Of a stretch of DNA of 64,000 bases, positions 49,502-58,948 are shown piece by piece. The position numbers were made by a program, and so were the translations under genes. Origin of the DNA: Psychrobacter okhotskensis (GTDB lineage Bacteria; Pseudomonadota; Gammaproteobacteria; Pseudomonadales; Moraxellaceae); contig NZ_JABRVQ010000001.1 in the NCBI RefSeq assembly GCF_013248965.1, forward strand, positions 1-64,000. Direction: 5' to 3'. The notes beneath the pieces were generated by a model. That model saw nothing but the letters and a program-made list of their open reading frames with translations, searched no databases and was not told the DNA's origin. Every line of letters starts with the position of its first letter. Position 1 is the stretch's first letter.

Positions 49502-51235
49502 ATGGAAAATCAAGGCAACCTCATTCGTCGTAATGACAAAGTATGGGTCAAAACTTACGAAAAACTTGGTATTCAGTATAATATTGAGATGCCACCTGCC
49601 AACACTTCTTTAATCGACATACTTGAGCAAAACTTCATTAACCATGCGGGTAGAACTGCATTTGTCTGCATGAATGTCGAGCTCTCTTACGAAGATTTAG
49701 ACCGTTATAGCAAACAAATTGCCGCTTACTTACAGTCACTTGGGCTGAAAAAAGGCGATAAAGTCGCGGTTATGATGCCAAACATCTTGCAGCTACCCGT
49801 TGCTGTATTGGGTGTATTGCGCGCTGGTATGACCTTAGTGAATGTCAATCCGCTTTATACGACAAAGGAGCTTGAGCATCAGTTAGAAGACTCTGATACC
49901 AAAGCTTTGATTCTGTTAGAGAACTTTGCCAAAACCTATGAAGACATTGGCAAAAACTTGGTTGATCATGTAGTCGTGACCTCTATGGGTGATTTGATGA
50001 GTCCACTAAAAGGCCTCATTGTGAACACAGTGGTGCGTCATGTCAAAAAAATGGTACCTGCATTCCATATCAAAGGTAGCGTAAAATTCAAAAAAGCGCT
50101 AAACCGCTTCCCAGCCAAGAGCTATAAACGCCCTAATAACATTGGTCTCGACGATGTCGCGGTACTTCAGTATACCGGTGGTACCACGGGTGTTGCTAAA
50201 GGCGCGATGTTAACGCATGGCAACTTAGTCGCCAACCTGATTCAGTGTGATACTTATCTTGGCGATGCGTTTGATAAGTTTGAAAAAATGAATGAGCAGC
50301 CGGTTATCATGACGGCCTTGCCGCTATATCATATTTTCTCGTTTACCGTTTGTGGTATGTATGGCTTATATCGCGGTTGTATCGGTTCACTGGTACCCAA
50401 TCCACGTGATGGTGCCAGCTTGATTAAAGCTTACAAAGACTATCCACCAGCGTTTTTCCCAGCGGTCAATACCCTGTTCAATGCCCTTGCTAACAGCGAA
50501 GTTTTTCAAGCGCTAGATCATAGCAAGCTTGAGATGTCGATGGGTGGCGGTATGGCAGTATTAAAAGATACGGCAGAGAAGTGGCAGAAGATTACCGGTA
50601 ACGTGATCGTACAAGGTTATGGTTTATCAGAGACGTCTCCTGTTGCTTCAGCAAACCCACAAGGTACTGGCGAGTTCTCAGGTAACATCGGTTTGCCAAT
50701 GCCAGCAACGGATATGGCCATCTTGGATGAAGAAGGCAATGAAGTGGCCCTTGGTGAGCGCGGTGAAATTTGTGTTCGTGGTCCGCAGGTTATGAAAGGC
50801 TACTGGAAACGTGATGATGCGACTGCTGAAGTCATGACATCTGACGGTTATTTCCGTACCGGTGATATTGGTGTTATGGACGAAGAAGGCTACTTTAAGA
50901 TCGTCGATCGCAAAAAAGACATGATCTTGGTGTCAGGCTTTAACGTGTATCCAAACGAAGTGGAAGATGCTATGTCAGGTCATCCAAAGATTTTGGAATG
51001 TGGCGTCATCGGCATCGATGATGAAAAGAGTGGAGAAGTGCCGAAGATTTATGTGGTGCGTAGTGATGAGAGCCTTACCGCTGAAGACGTCATCGCCTAT
51101 GGCAAAGAGAATTTAACGGGCTATAAACGTCCTCGCTATGTTGAGTTTATCGATGAGCTACCAAAATCTAACGTCGGTAAAATCCTACGTAAAGATCTGC
51201 GTGCGCTTGAAGAAAAAAATCATGCTAAAGGATAA
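49502..51235 (+). CDS. fadD: Long-chain fatty acid-CoA ligase, copy 1
   Basis: Activates long-chain fatty acids to acyl-CoA through an acyl-AMP intermediate, for beta-oxidation or lipid recycling. The 577-residue protein has the P-loop-like QYTGGTTGVAKGAMLTHGNLV, VQGYGLSETSP (A5), GYFRTGDIGVMDEEGYFKIVDRKKDMILVSGFNVYPNEVE (A7/A8) and the catalytic lysine region LPKSNVGKILRKDLR (A10). The ATG at 49502 is chosen since AGGAGAG stands about 8 nt upstream; an in-frame ATG at 49454 has none. A paralogue follows after 462 nt. Confidence 0.95.
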   Translation: MENQGNLIRRNDKVWVKTYEKLGIQYNIEMPPANTSLIDILEQNFINHAGRTAFVCMNVELSYEDLDRYSKQIAAYLQSLGLKKGDKVAVMMPNILQLPVAVLGVLRAGMTLVNVNPLYTTKELEHQLEDSDTKALILLENFAKTYEDIGKNLVDHVVVTSMGDLMSPLKGLIVNTVVRHVKKMVPAFHIKGSVKFKKALNRFPAKSYKRPNNIGLDDVAVLQYTGGTTGVAKGAMLTHGNLVANLIQCDTYLGDAFDKFEKMNEQPVIMTALPLYHIFSFTVCGMYGLYRGCIGSLVPNPRDGASLIKAYKDYPPAFFPAVNTLFNALANSEVFQALDHSKLEMSMGGGMAVLKDTAEKWQKITGNVIVQGYGLSETSPVASANPQGTGEFSGNIGLPMPATDMAILDEEGNEVALGERGEICVRGPQVMKGYWKRDDATAEVMTSDGYFRTGDIGVMDEEGYFKIVDRKKDMILVSGFNVYPNEVEDAMSGHPKILECGVIGIDDEKSGEVPKIYVVRSDESLTAEDVIAYGKENLTGYKRPRYVEFIDELPKSNVGKILRKDLRALEEKNHAKG

Positions 51236-51249
51236 AAAGGTAGACGGTA

Positions 51250-51274
51250 AACAATCTATTCTAGATAGATTGTT
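51250..51274 (+). repeat. Perfect 10-bp inverted repeat after fadD copy 1
   Basis: AACAATCTAT and ATAGATTGTT around a 5-nt TCTAG centre, starting 15 nt after the stop codon. It is AT-rich and has no T-run, so it is not a typical terminator; the real terminator lies at 51361-51401. Confidence 0.6.
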
Positions 51275-51360
51275 ATCAGTGACTTTCGCAGTTGTTTGCT
51301 AAGTGACTTTTTACGAGCACTGGTAACCATTGTCGCACTATGAGACATTGTGATGACCAA

Positions 51361-51401
51361 AAATGATAAGGCCGTTTGGATACGGTCTTATCATTTTTTT
51401 T
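51361..51401 (+). terminator. Terminator between the two acyl-CoA ligase genes
   Basis: AAATGATAAGGCCGT and ACGGTCTTATCATTT pair in a long stem (one G/T mismatch) around a short loop, followed by a T-run. It indicates that the two ligase genes are transcribed separately. Confidence 0.8.
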
Positions 51402-51697
51402 GTTTCTAGCAGCGTGTTTTGCCAGTATTCATAGAGAATTATGAGTAAAACTGCTATAGTGCCTGCCGATATATTTTCTTATTTAGCGATAGAATAGCAT
51501 GGGTTTGGCGCTATAGAGCTGGCATGATTATCGTCGTAAAAGCGTATTAGCGGCTTAACTTTTTTGCTCGATTTGTAGTAGGCTTAGTAATGAGCGTCAG
51601 GATTGTTTGTCTATTTGAAGGCATAAATAAGTCTCTGACGACCAAGGTGTTTCATCAGATTATTCTATCTTTTTAACGGTAATATTTAGGGAAAGTT
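51402..51697 (+). promoter_or_regulatory. Upstream region of the second acyl-CoA ligase
   Basis: Nearly 300 AT-rich bases between the terminator and the second ligase gene. A promoter is expected, but I see no pair that stands out, nor a long repeat. AGGGAAAG lies just before the start codon. Confidence 0.4.
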
Positions 51698-53482
51698 ATG
51701 ACGGACAATATCAATAAAGAGACAACCAACGACAATGTGGCGAAAGATACTCAGTCAGCAACCGAGACAAACACCTTTCCTACGATGCCGACGATAGCCA
51801 GCGACAGTCCTTGGCTGAATGCTTATGAGCGTTATGGTATCGATGCGACTATCGACATGCCAGATGACAGTACCTCTTTACTTGAAGTGTTCGAGCGTAA
51901 CTTTAGCCGTTATGGACAAAAACCTGCCTATATCTGCATGGGTTCGTCTATTAGCTTTAAGCAATTAGACCTATACAGTCGCCAAATTGCTAGTTATTTA
52001 CAGTCGTTAGGACTGGTCAAAGGCGACAAAGTGGCAGTAATGATGCCCAATGTCCTGCAATATCCGATTGTGATGCTAGGTATCATTCGGGCAGGTATGG
52101 TATTGGTCAATGTCAACCCGTTGTATACCAGCCGCGAGCTGTCGCATCAGTTGCACGACAGCGGTGCCAAAGCGTTATTCATCGTCGAAAACTTTGCCAA
52201 GACTTATGAAGAGGCGCAAGATAAAGGTCAGGTCAAGCACGTCATCGTCTGTAAGCTTGGTGATATGCTTGGCACGGTAAAAGGCACTGTGATTAATCTC
52301 GTCGCTCGCCATGTCAAAAAGATGATTCCTTCTTATAGTCTGCCAGAGAGCACCAGCTTTAAGCATGCGCTAAATGCGGTCTCAGCCAGCAAATATAAGC
52401 GCCCTGATATGAATCTAAGCGATGTGGCGTTGTTGCAATATACTGGCGGTACCACTGGGGTGGCCAAGGGTGCGATGTTGTCGCACGGCAACTTAGTCGC
52501 CAATATGCTACAGATCAGCGCCTTGATGAACAGCGCCTTTGAAGACGATGCTGAAGCGAATGATGTCATCCTGACTGCGCTACCGCTATATCATGTGTTC
52601 TCATTTATGGTGTGCGGTATGTATGGTATGTATCAAGGTTATGCGGGACTACTGATTCCTAATCCTCGCGACCTTGACGGCCTGATCAAAGAGATGGCCA
52701 AATATAAACCGTCTTTTATTCCTGCAGTCAATACCTTGTTTAATGGCTTAGTACACAAAGAGAGCTTTGCAGACTTAGATTTCTCTAACCTAAAAGCAGC
52801 TATCGGTGGCGGTATGTCTGTCTTGCCAAGCGTGGCAAAAGAGTGGCATAAAATCACTGGTTTGCCTATCGTTGAAGGTTATGGCTTATCTGAGACCTCG
52901 CCTGTGGTGGCCTTTAACCCCATGACCATCGCTGAATTCACGGGTAAAATTGGTATTCCGGCCTCTAGCACCGATGTGATTCTTATCGATGATGACGAAA
53001 AAGAAGTGTCTATTGGTGATCGTGGTGAGATTTGTGTCAAAGGTCCACAGGTAATGATTGGTTATCAAAATCGCCCAGAAGAAACCGCTGAGAGCTTTAC
53101 AGCCAATGGTTACCTAAAAACAGGTGATATCGGTATCATGGACGAAAAAGGCTTTATCAAAATCGTTGATCGCAAAAAAGACATGATTTTGGTCTCTGGC
53201 TTTAACGTCTATCCGAACGAAATCGAAGAAGCCATGAGTGAGCATCCAGCAGTTGTAGAGTGCGGTGCTATTGGGGTGCCAAGTGACAAGCGCGGCGAAG
53301 AACCAAAAATATTCGTGGTCAAAAAAGGCGACGTGACCGAGCAAGAGCTGCTTGATTTTGGCAAAAAGCAATTAACTGGTTACAAGCGTCCGCGTCATGT
53401 TCAGTTCGTCGATGAATTACCAAAATCAAACGTGGGCAAAATCCTGCGTAAAGAATTGCGTAAGATGGAAGGGTTAGAATAA
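51698..53482 (+). CDS. fadD: Long-chain fatty acid-CoA ligase, copy 2
   Basis: A 594-residue paralogue of the gene at 49502-51235, with the same adenylation motifs: QYTGGTTGVAKGAMLSHGNLV, VEGYGLSETSP, GYLKTGDIGIMDEKGFIKIVDRKKDMILVSGFNVYPNEIE and LPKSNVGKILRKELR. The first ~40 residues are a Thr/Asp/Asn-rich tail absent from copy 1. A tandem fadD pair is also seen in Pseudomonas (fadD1-fadD2), where the copies differ in chain-length preference; that such a split exists here is inference. Confidence 0.94.
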   Translation: MTDNINKETTNDNVAKDTQSATETNTFPTMPTIASDSPWLNAYERYGIDATIDMPDDSTSLLEVFERNFSRYGQKPAYICMGSSISFKQLDLYSRQIASYLQSLGLVKGDKVAVMMPNVLQYPIVMLGIIRAGMVLVNVNPLYTSRELSHQLHDSGAKALFIVENFAKTYEEAQDKGQVKHVIVCKLGDMLGTVKGTVINLVARHVKKMIPSYSLPESTSFKHALNAVSASKYKRPDMNLSDVALLQYTGGTTGVAKGAMLSHGNLVANMLQISALMNSAFEDDAEANDVILTALPLYHVFSFMVCGMYGMYQGYAGLLIPNPRDLDGLIKEMAKYKPSFIPAVNTLFNGLVHKESFADLDFSNLKAAIGGGMSVLPSVAKEWHKITGLPIVEGYGLSETSPVVAFNPMTIAEFTGKIGIPASSTDVILIDDDEKEVSIGDRGEICVKGPQVMIGYQNRPEETAESFTANGYLKTGDIGIMDEKGFIKIVDRKKDMILVSGFNVYPNEIEEAMSEHPAVVECGAIGVPSDKRGEEPKIFVVKKGDVTEQELLDFGKKQLTGYKRPRHVQFVDELPKSNVGKILRKELRKMEGLE

Positions 53483-53505
53483 ATGTAGCATTACAACTGA
53501 CCAAA

Positions 53506-53550
53506 GCAGCGGCGTAATGGCTTGAGCGAATCTTGCTATTGCGCCGCTGC
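53506..53550 (+). other. Strong GC-rich stem-loop after fadD copy 2
   Basis: GCAGCGGCGTAA (53506-53517) pairs with TTGCGCCGCTGC (53539-53550), 12 bp with one wobble, loop 21 nt. It starts 24 nt after the stop codon. There is no T-run, so it may protect the mRNA end or act with Rho rather than terminate on its own. Confidence 0.6.
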
Positions 53551-53725
53551 CACGTTAGGATATCTTAAGATTTGGGTTCGCTAAGGCGTTCAGTTAGCTT
53601 CTATTTGATCATAGAATTCTATTTGACGATATAAACACAGTGCTAGATAAAGTTTGGCTAGTCAGTTGACCCTCTATTTATTATTTTTATGACATTGCTT
53701 TTATAACACCGTACTAGGGATTTTT

Positions 53726-54442
53726 ATGCGTATTGACAATCGTGAGCTTGACCAACTTCGCTCGATCAGCTTTGAGCGCCATTATACTAAGCATGCTGAA
53801 GGGTCTGTATTAGTCAGCTTTGGCGATACTAAAGTACTGTGTACGGCTAGTGTCGAATCAGGCGTACCGCGTTGGCTCAAAGGTAAAGGTAAAGGCTGGA
53901 TCACAGCAGAATATGGTATGTTGCCACGCGCGACCAATACCCGTAACCAACGCGAAGCGGCACGTGGCAAACAGTCAGGTCGTACCCAAGAAATCCAGCG
54001 TTTGATTGGTCGTAGCTTACGGGCGATGATTGACTTGAGCAAGCTGGGTGAAAATACCATTTATCTTGATTGTGACGTGCTACAAGCTGATGGCGGTACT
54101 CGTACTGCAAGTGTGACCGGTGCAGCGATTGCACTTATTGATGCGTTAGAAAGTATCCAAAAAACTAAAAAGCTAAAAGCGGATCCCCTGATTGGTTTGG
54201 TCGCTGCGGTCTCTGTTGGTATGAAAGATGGCAAAGCGTATCTAGATTTAAACTACGAAGAAGATGCCAGCTGTGATACCGATTTGAATGTGGTTATGAC
54301 CCAAAAAGGCGAGTTTATCGAGTTGCAAGGAACGGCGGAAGAAAAGCCATTTACTCGTGCGCAAGCCGACGATATGCTGATTCTCGCTGAAAAAGGCATC
54401 GCTGAGCTTATTGCCATGCAAAAAACAGCCTTAGGTTGGTAA
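53726..54442 (+). CDS. rph: Ribonuclease PH
   Basis: A phosphate-dependent 3'-5' exoribonuclease that trims tRNA ends. The 238-residue length equals E. coli Rph in its intact form. Visible family segments: [88 protein letters not shown], and [20 protein letters not shown] with the phosphate-site arginine. No frameshift like the one in E. coli K-12. The ATG at 53726 gives the standard start. Confidence 0.97.
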   Translation: MRIDNRELDQLRSISFERHYTKHAEGSVLVSFGDTKVLCTASVESGVPRWLKGKGKGWITAEYGMLPRATNTRNQREAARGKQSGRTQEIQRLIGRSLRAMIDLSKLGENTIYLDCDVLQADGGTRTASVTGAAIALIDALESIQKTKKLKADPLIGLVAAVSVGMKDGKAYLDLNYEEDASCDTDLNVVMTQKGEFIELQGTAEEKPFTRAQADDMLILAEKGIAELIAMQKTALGW

Positions 54443-54515
54443 CTTGCTATTAATGCTTAAGAGACTTTAATAGTCTATTTTGATTTTATCGTTATTCTAC
54501 AACAGGTAGTACTGC

Positions 54516-55013
54516 ATGCTTAAGCTGACTGATGATGGCGCCAAAATTACCTTACAGGATCAGCCACCAATGGCTGATAATGGCCTGTTTTGGTTTGGGG
54601 CAGCATTATTGATCGGTGCAGTTGCCGTAGCGATGGCGATGAGTATACTCTCTGAGCGCTGGGCTATTGGTGCGCTGGCGTTACTTATTATCGGCAGTTT
54701 TATTTTTAATAAACAACGCCAGCAGCGTAAAAAAGCCATGAGTGGCGTTATCAATAGCGGCATCTTGTGGGTGCGTGTCGGCGAGCTGGTTCATGATAAT
54801 CACGGTAAGCGTGCGCATATCCAACTGCTTGATAGTGATAAAGTGAATCTCATCGGCGAACAGCTACAAATTTTCGATAGCGACAATGCTCGTAAGTACC
54901 ATATTAGCGGCTTCGATACGCTCCAAGAAGCAAGCGCTGCCAAAGCTATCTTGCAGGGTCAAACGCTAACAAAGCGCCATGTGAATATCAAGATGGATGA
55001 TGATACGCCCTAG
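54516..55013 (+). CDS. Membrane protein, unknown
   Basis: A 165-residue protein with two adjacent membrane helices (about 24-43 and 47-66; GLFWFGAALLIGAVAVAMAM and WAIGALALLIIGSFIF) followed by a basic stretch (NKQRQQRKK) and a ~90-residue soluble C-terminal domain. A family is not recognised. It follows rph by 73 nt on the same strand and may be co-transcribed. It converges with the WG-repeat gene. Confidence 0.7.
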   Translation: MLKLTDDGAKITLQDQPPMADNGLFWFGAALLIGAVAVAMAMSILSERWAIGALALLIIGSFIFNKQRQQRKKAMSGVINSGILWVRVGELVHDNHGKRAHIQLLDSDKVNLIGEQLQIFDSDNARKYHISGFDTLQEASAAKAILQGQTLTKRHVNIKMDDDTP

Positions 55014-55133
55014 CATTAAAAATTTAGCATGGTATTTAGACATCATAATATGTAATGACGTAACGCAATCACTTAAACCTCACCGAATATCTGAAATACT
55101 CAGCGAGTTACTTTATTTTTTGGCTTTAATTTA

Positions 55134-57269
55134 TTAAGGTAGCTTCTCTATAAGAATAGATTCTTTCGTTTTTTTATTGAAAATGAATTTTTGCTTATCG
55201 CCTACAAAGTGTAATTCATCCTTATAGCCGTAATCGAGCGGCTCGTCTTCAAAGTCTATAGGAATGATGATTTCTCCTTTAGCGTCAATTAATCCCCATT
55301 TTTCTTCTGACTGAACGACAATGCTGTCATTATTTAATGCTGTGATTTTAGAGAACCGCTTATCAGGATGAAGGCGCTTGCCTTGAGCATCATATAGGCG
55401 CCAGTCTCCTGGGTCAGAAAACCCTACCATTGTGGTCGTCATACTATCTGTCGTTGCACTATCAAATATACTAAACTCTTTTATATCATGGTATTTGATA
55501 GGCACTATGGTCTTATTGGTGGAACTTATCATACCCCATGCGTTTGGTTTTGCCGCAAAGTAGGTCTGCGCCCCAATTTGCATCAGTCTATTGTACATGG
55601 GCGGTATAAGCACGTTGCCTTTCACATCTATCATGCCAGTCTTACCGTTTTTACTGACCCTATAGCGGTTAGGATTATTATAAGTAATCCTGTCAAAGGG
55701 TAGCGGTAAAACCTTACGACCTTGTTTATCAATAAACCAGTTTTTATTGTCTATTTTGACAACCGCAATACCGTCATGAAATGCTTGTGCACGCTTATAA
55801 ATGTTTTTAATGACCAGCGTTCCAGCAGTATTTATATATCCCAATTTGCCGTCTTTTTGAACTGCTGATAGGCCATCACTAAATGGAGATATATCTTCAT
55901 ATACGATAGGAGTCATGAGCTGTTCTTCTTTATTAGCCAAACCTTGTAGATCATCACGTGCCACTAAAAATAGCCCATTGAGTGAGACGCCTTCATAATC
56001 ATAGTCATCGGACAAATATATCTTCCCAGACGAATCAATGACTCCTTGATTATGGCCTTTTGCGATAGAGCCATAGCCATTTGCATAACAGCAAATTAGC
56101 ATATCATATTCAGGGGGTATCAGGATGCTGCCGTGACGATCGATAAGCCCGTACTTGTCCTCTTTCCTGATCGTTCGAACACCTGATTCATCATCTGGAT
56201 ATCCCAATTTATCGTATTCTACTGCTAAAATGATTTCGCCAGCACCATTAATGAGACCGTATTTTTTGTTTTTTTCAACCACTCTCAAATCTTGTTCATC
56301 GGCGGTACTAATATCAGCGTATTCAACTGGAGCGATAAGTTGACCCGCGGAGTTGGCAAGGCCGTAAAGATTGTCGTTTTTTAATTCGTATTTTTTATCG
56401 TCAAAAACGGAGATGTTATCGTAGTTGGCTGACGATACAATCTTACCTTCGTTATTAATAAAGCCAACCTTGCCATCCTTTTTGAATGTTTCTATTCCAA
56501 CCTCATCGGGATAGAAGCTAGGCAGTTGGTCAAACTCAAAGGGATGTAGAATATTGCCTTTTAAATCTAGGAGCCCCCATTTGTCCTCCTTCTTTGCTTT
56601 TAGCATCATAGGACGATGCGAAAACGTTTTAATCTCTTGATACTCAATTGGGCTCAGTAGATTTCCTAGTTCGTTGGTTAGACCATATCGGTTACCTATA
56701 GCAACTTTGCCGTAATAAGGCTCTCTACAACAAAATAAGCGGTCGTATTTTGCAGGTAAGACAATATGACCTTTTTCGTCAATTAACCCTTTTTTCTCCT
56801 GTTTTGAAATCAAGGCTCGATTGTGATTGTGGTCATTATCTAGACTGTCAACCCAATCATACTCCAAGGGCAATACGATGTTTCCAAGAGGATCAGCCAC
56901 TCCATACTTTCCGTCTTGATTTAGACGAAAGTAGTGATTGTCATAGAGCGTAATGCCATCATAAACGGTCGGTAAAATCTGTTTTCCTTGTTTGTTGATG
57001 ATACCTTTTTTACTGCCACTAGCCACCCCTAATAGCGTGTCATTAATATCAATAAAGTTGTCGAACGTATAATCTGTTAACAGCGCCCCTTTTTCATTGA
57101 CTAAAGCCCATAAGGTGTTATCAAGCGTTGCCACCGTTAATTTATCTTCGCGTAAACAGCCTACGTAGGTAGCACCATTCACTGACGGTTTGACGCACTC
57201 TTCATTGGCATGAACCATAGAAGTGGGTATAAAAATACAAACAATAATCAGTTTTTTAATCGATAACAC
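55134..57269 (-). CDS. Secreted WG-repeat protein
   Basis: A 711-residue protein with an N-terminal signal peptide (LSIKKLIIVCIFIPTSMVHA) and about 18 tandem WG-type units, each near 35-40 residues with a core like KYGLIDRHGSILIPPEYD (Trp/Tyr-Gly, hydrophobic, Asp, Gly, Pro, Tyr-Asp). Examples start at KKGIINKQG, KYGVADPLG, KWGLLDLKG, KYGLINGAG and KWGLIDAKG. Such repeats build a solenoid-like surface for protein contacts; no enzyme motif is seen. Two CC pairs (RLFCCREPY and MLICCYANG) lie in equivalent units, suggesting internal duplication of a multi-unit block. It is likely periplasmic. Its partner is unknown. Confidence 0.88.
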   Translation of the reverse strand: MLSIKKLIIVCIFIPTSMVHANEECVKPSVNGATYVGCLREDKLTVATLDNTLWALVNEKGALLTDYTFDNFIDINDTLLGVASGSKKGIINKQGKQILPTVYDGITLYDNHYFRLNQDGKYGVADPLGNIVLPLEYDWVDSLDNDHNHNRALISKQEKKGLIDEKGHIVLPAKYDRLFCCREPYYGKVAIGNRYGLTNELGNLLSPIEYQEIKTFSHRPMMLKAKKEDKWGLLDLKGNILHPFEFDQLPSFYPDEVGIETFKKDGKVGFINNEGKIVSSANYDNISVFDDKKYELKNDNLYGLANSAGQLIAPVEYADISTADEQDLRVVEKNKKYGLINGAGEIILAVEYDKLGYPDDESGVRTIRKEDKYGLIDRHGSILIPPEYDMLICCYANGYGSIAKGHNQGVIDSSGKIYLSDDYDYEGVSLNGLFLVARDDLQGLANKEEQLMTPIVYEDISPFSDGLSAVQKDGKLGYINTAGTLVIKNIYKRAQAFHDGIAVVKIDNKNWFIDKQGRKVLPLPFDRITYNNPNRYRVSKNGKTGMIDVKGNVLIPPMYNRLMQIGAQTYFAAKPNAWGMISSTNKTIVPIKYHDIKEFSIFDSATTDSMTTTMVGFSDPGDWRLYDAQGKRLHPDKRFSKITALNNDSIVVQSEEKWGLIDAKGEIIIPIDFEDEPLDYGYKDELHFVGDKQKFIFNKKTKESILIEKLP

Positions 57270-57481
57270 GCTATTTCCTAAGTTTTTTATCGTTTGGATG
57301 AATAATAACTCAACTAAATTTAAATGGTAAGGTGGTCTTAAGGTTTTCTTATAATGTATTTGGGTTTGAGAATGTATTCACAAAGCTTGCAGACGCATAG
57401 CGAAATAGTTTATAAGTAAGCCTGCAATGTTCGATTGTCATTTATGCGATGACTTATATTTTATTGGCAAGGAGTTAGCCC

Positions 57482-58291
57482 ATGTCGTGTTTGCCCATAT
57501 CGTTGGTTTCAGCGTCGTGTAGCTTATTTTTATTAACTTTTGGCGTTGTCAGCCAAGCTCAAGCAGATAATATGAGCGCACTCATTGCCCAAAAGTCCGT
57601 CCAGTCTGATTATGCTTCACCTTCATACTCTTCCGTGCCCTCTGCCAAAGTGAGCACACGCTCCACGATTCAACGTGTTGGCAGCTATCGCTCTAGCCCT
57701 GTTAATGTTCGCCCAACGACCAGTACCACTTATTCAACCACGACTTATTCTAACAATAACCCTTACGCAAATCCGCCAGCGGTGACTACTTCTTATCGTT
57801 ATCCTGACGTACAACGTCAAGCACCTAGGGCATTACCCGCGTTTTTGTCCGGTAATTATGACAATGTTGATAGTGAGTATTTACCGTTACTTAGCAGTGC
57901 TGAGATGCAGAGCAATACAGCGGCACGTGAGGTGGTAAGTACCGCGCGCAAAATGGCACTGAACGAGCGCGCGATTGTTCAAGGCGGGTGTTGGGATTAT
58001 CTGGATGCGGTATTTAAGCGCGCAGGGGTGACTCGTGATACTGTGCATAAAGGCACTTATGGGCAAGGACCTTATGCCAACAGTAGTGAGATTGAGGTCG
58101 GTGATTGGCTCTATTATATCAATCATGGCTACAATGGCGTCGAGCATAGCGGTTTGTTCGTCGGTTGGGTCGATGAACGTGCAAAGCAAGCCTTGATACT
58201 GAGCTATGCAGGCGAAAACCGCCGTGAGCCTGCGCGCTACCGTGTGTATGATTTAAGCAATGTCTATCAAATCATGCGCCCTAGTGTGTAA
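57482..58291 (+). CDS. Secreted NlpC/P60-like protein, putative
   Basis: A 269-residue protein with a signal peptide (to about QAQA, residue 28), a long Ser/Thr/Tyr-rich disordered linker (about 40-120), and a C-terminal domain with C170 (GGCWDYLDAVFKRAG) and H222 (GVEHSGLFVGWV), an arrangement like the Cys-His pair of NlpC/P60 or CHAP amidases. The usual third polar residue is not assigned. If active it would cut peptide cross-links in peptidoglycan; an inactive relative is possible. AAGGAG stands 6-7 nt before the ATG. Terminator shared with hemJ. Confidence 0.75.
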   Translation: MSCLPISLVSASCSLFLLTFGVVSQAQADNMSALIAQKSVQSDYASPSYSSVPSAKVSTRSTIQRVGSYRSSPVNVRPTTSTTYSTTTYSNNNPYANPPAVTTSYRYPDVQRQAPRALPAFLSGNYDNVDSEYLPLLSSAEMQSNTAAREVVSTARKMALNERAIVQGGCWDYLDAVFKRAGVTRDTVHKGTYGQGPYANSSEIEVGDWLYYINHGYNGVEHSGLFVGWVDERAKQALILSYAGENRREPARYRVYDLSNVYQIMRPSV

Positions 58292-58316
58292 GCACTAAGG
58301 TTCAAAAGGTTCTAAT

Positions 58317-58355
58317 AAAAAACGTCCGTTACTTATTAAAGTAGCGGACGTTTTT
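58317..58355. terminator. Bidirectional terminator between NlpC/P60-like gene and hemJ
   Basis: ACGTCCGTTACTT and AAGTAGCGGACGT pair in a long stem (one wobble) around ATTA, with an A-run before and T-run after. Confidence 0.85.
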
Positions 58356-58405
58356 ATTTTTAGATCGTTAGTTCTAAAGCCGGTCATCAGTCATTTGTCT
58401 GAATG

Positions 58406-58843
58406 TTAGAAGGGTTTGACCACCACTAAAATGACGATAATTACTAAGGCAAAAACTGGTACTTCATTAAACCAGCGCCAAAACTTGTGTGATTTATAGT
58501 GAGGATTATCCATCAGCTTTTTGCGATAAAAACCACACGCACCGTGATAGCCAGATAGTAGTACCACTAATAACAGCTTGACGTGCAACCAGCCTTGGGT
58601 TTTATAAACATCCCAGCCAAGTCCCAACATCCATAAACCGAATACCCATGTCGCTATCATCGATGGCGTCATAATACCGCGATATAACTTGCGCTCCATA
58701 ATGACAAAGCGCTCTTGGCTAATGCTATCATCGCTCATCGCATGATAAACAAACAGTCGCGGTAAATAAAATATCGCGGCAAACCAGCACACCATAGAAA
58801 TAATATGTGCCGCTTTAATCCAGTTAAAATAATCTGGCATCAT
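58406..58843 (-). CDS. hemJ: Protoporphyrinogen oxidase HemJ
   Basis: HemJ oxidises protoporphyrinogen IX to protoporphyrin IX in the inner membrane, replacing HemG/HemY in many proteobacteria. The 145-residue protein starts MMPDYFNWIKAAHIISMVCWFAAIFYLPRLFVYH with the conserved first histidine, and has four predicted membrane helices, with KLLLVVLLSGYHGACGFYRK and a C-terminal RWFNEVPVFALVIIVILVVVKPF. Two adjacent ATGs are possible starts; GAGAGAGG lies upstream and fits the second one (58840) somewhat better. Confidence 0.93.
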   Translation of the reverse strand: MMPDYFNWIKAAHIISMVCWFAAIFYLPRLFVYHAMSDDSISQERFVIMERKLYRGIMTPSMIATWVFGLWMLGLGWDVYKTQGWLHVKLLLVVLLSGYHGACGFYRKKLMDNPHYKSHKFWRWFNEVPVFALVIIVILVVVKPF

Positions 58844-58948
58844 CCTCTCTCTTACTTATTTTAGGACACGCCCTCGTTTATTAGGGCGTTCAATAATGTT
58901 GGCAAGCTTAGCGCAGATTATCCAATAATGGTAGCGTTATACCGCAAA

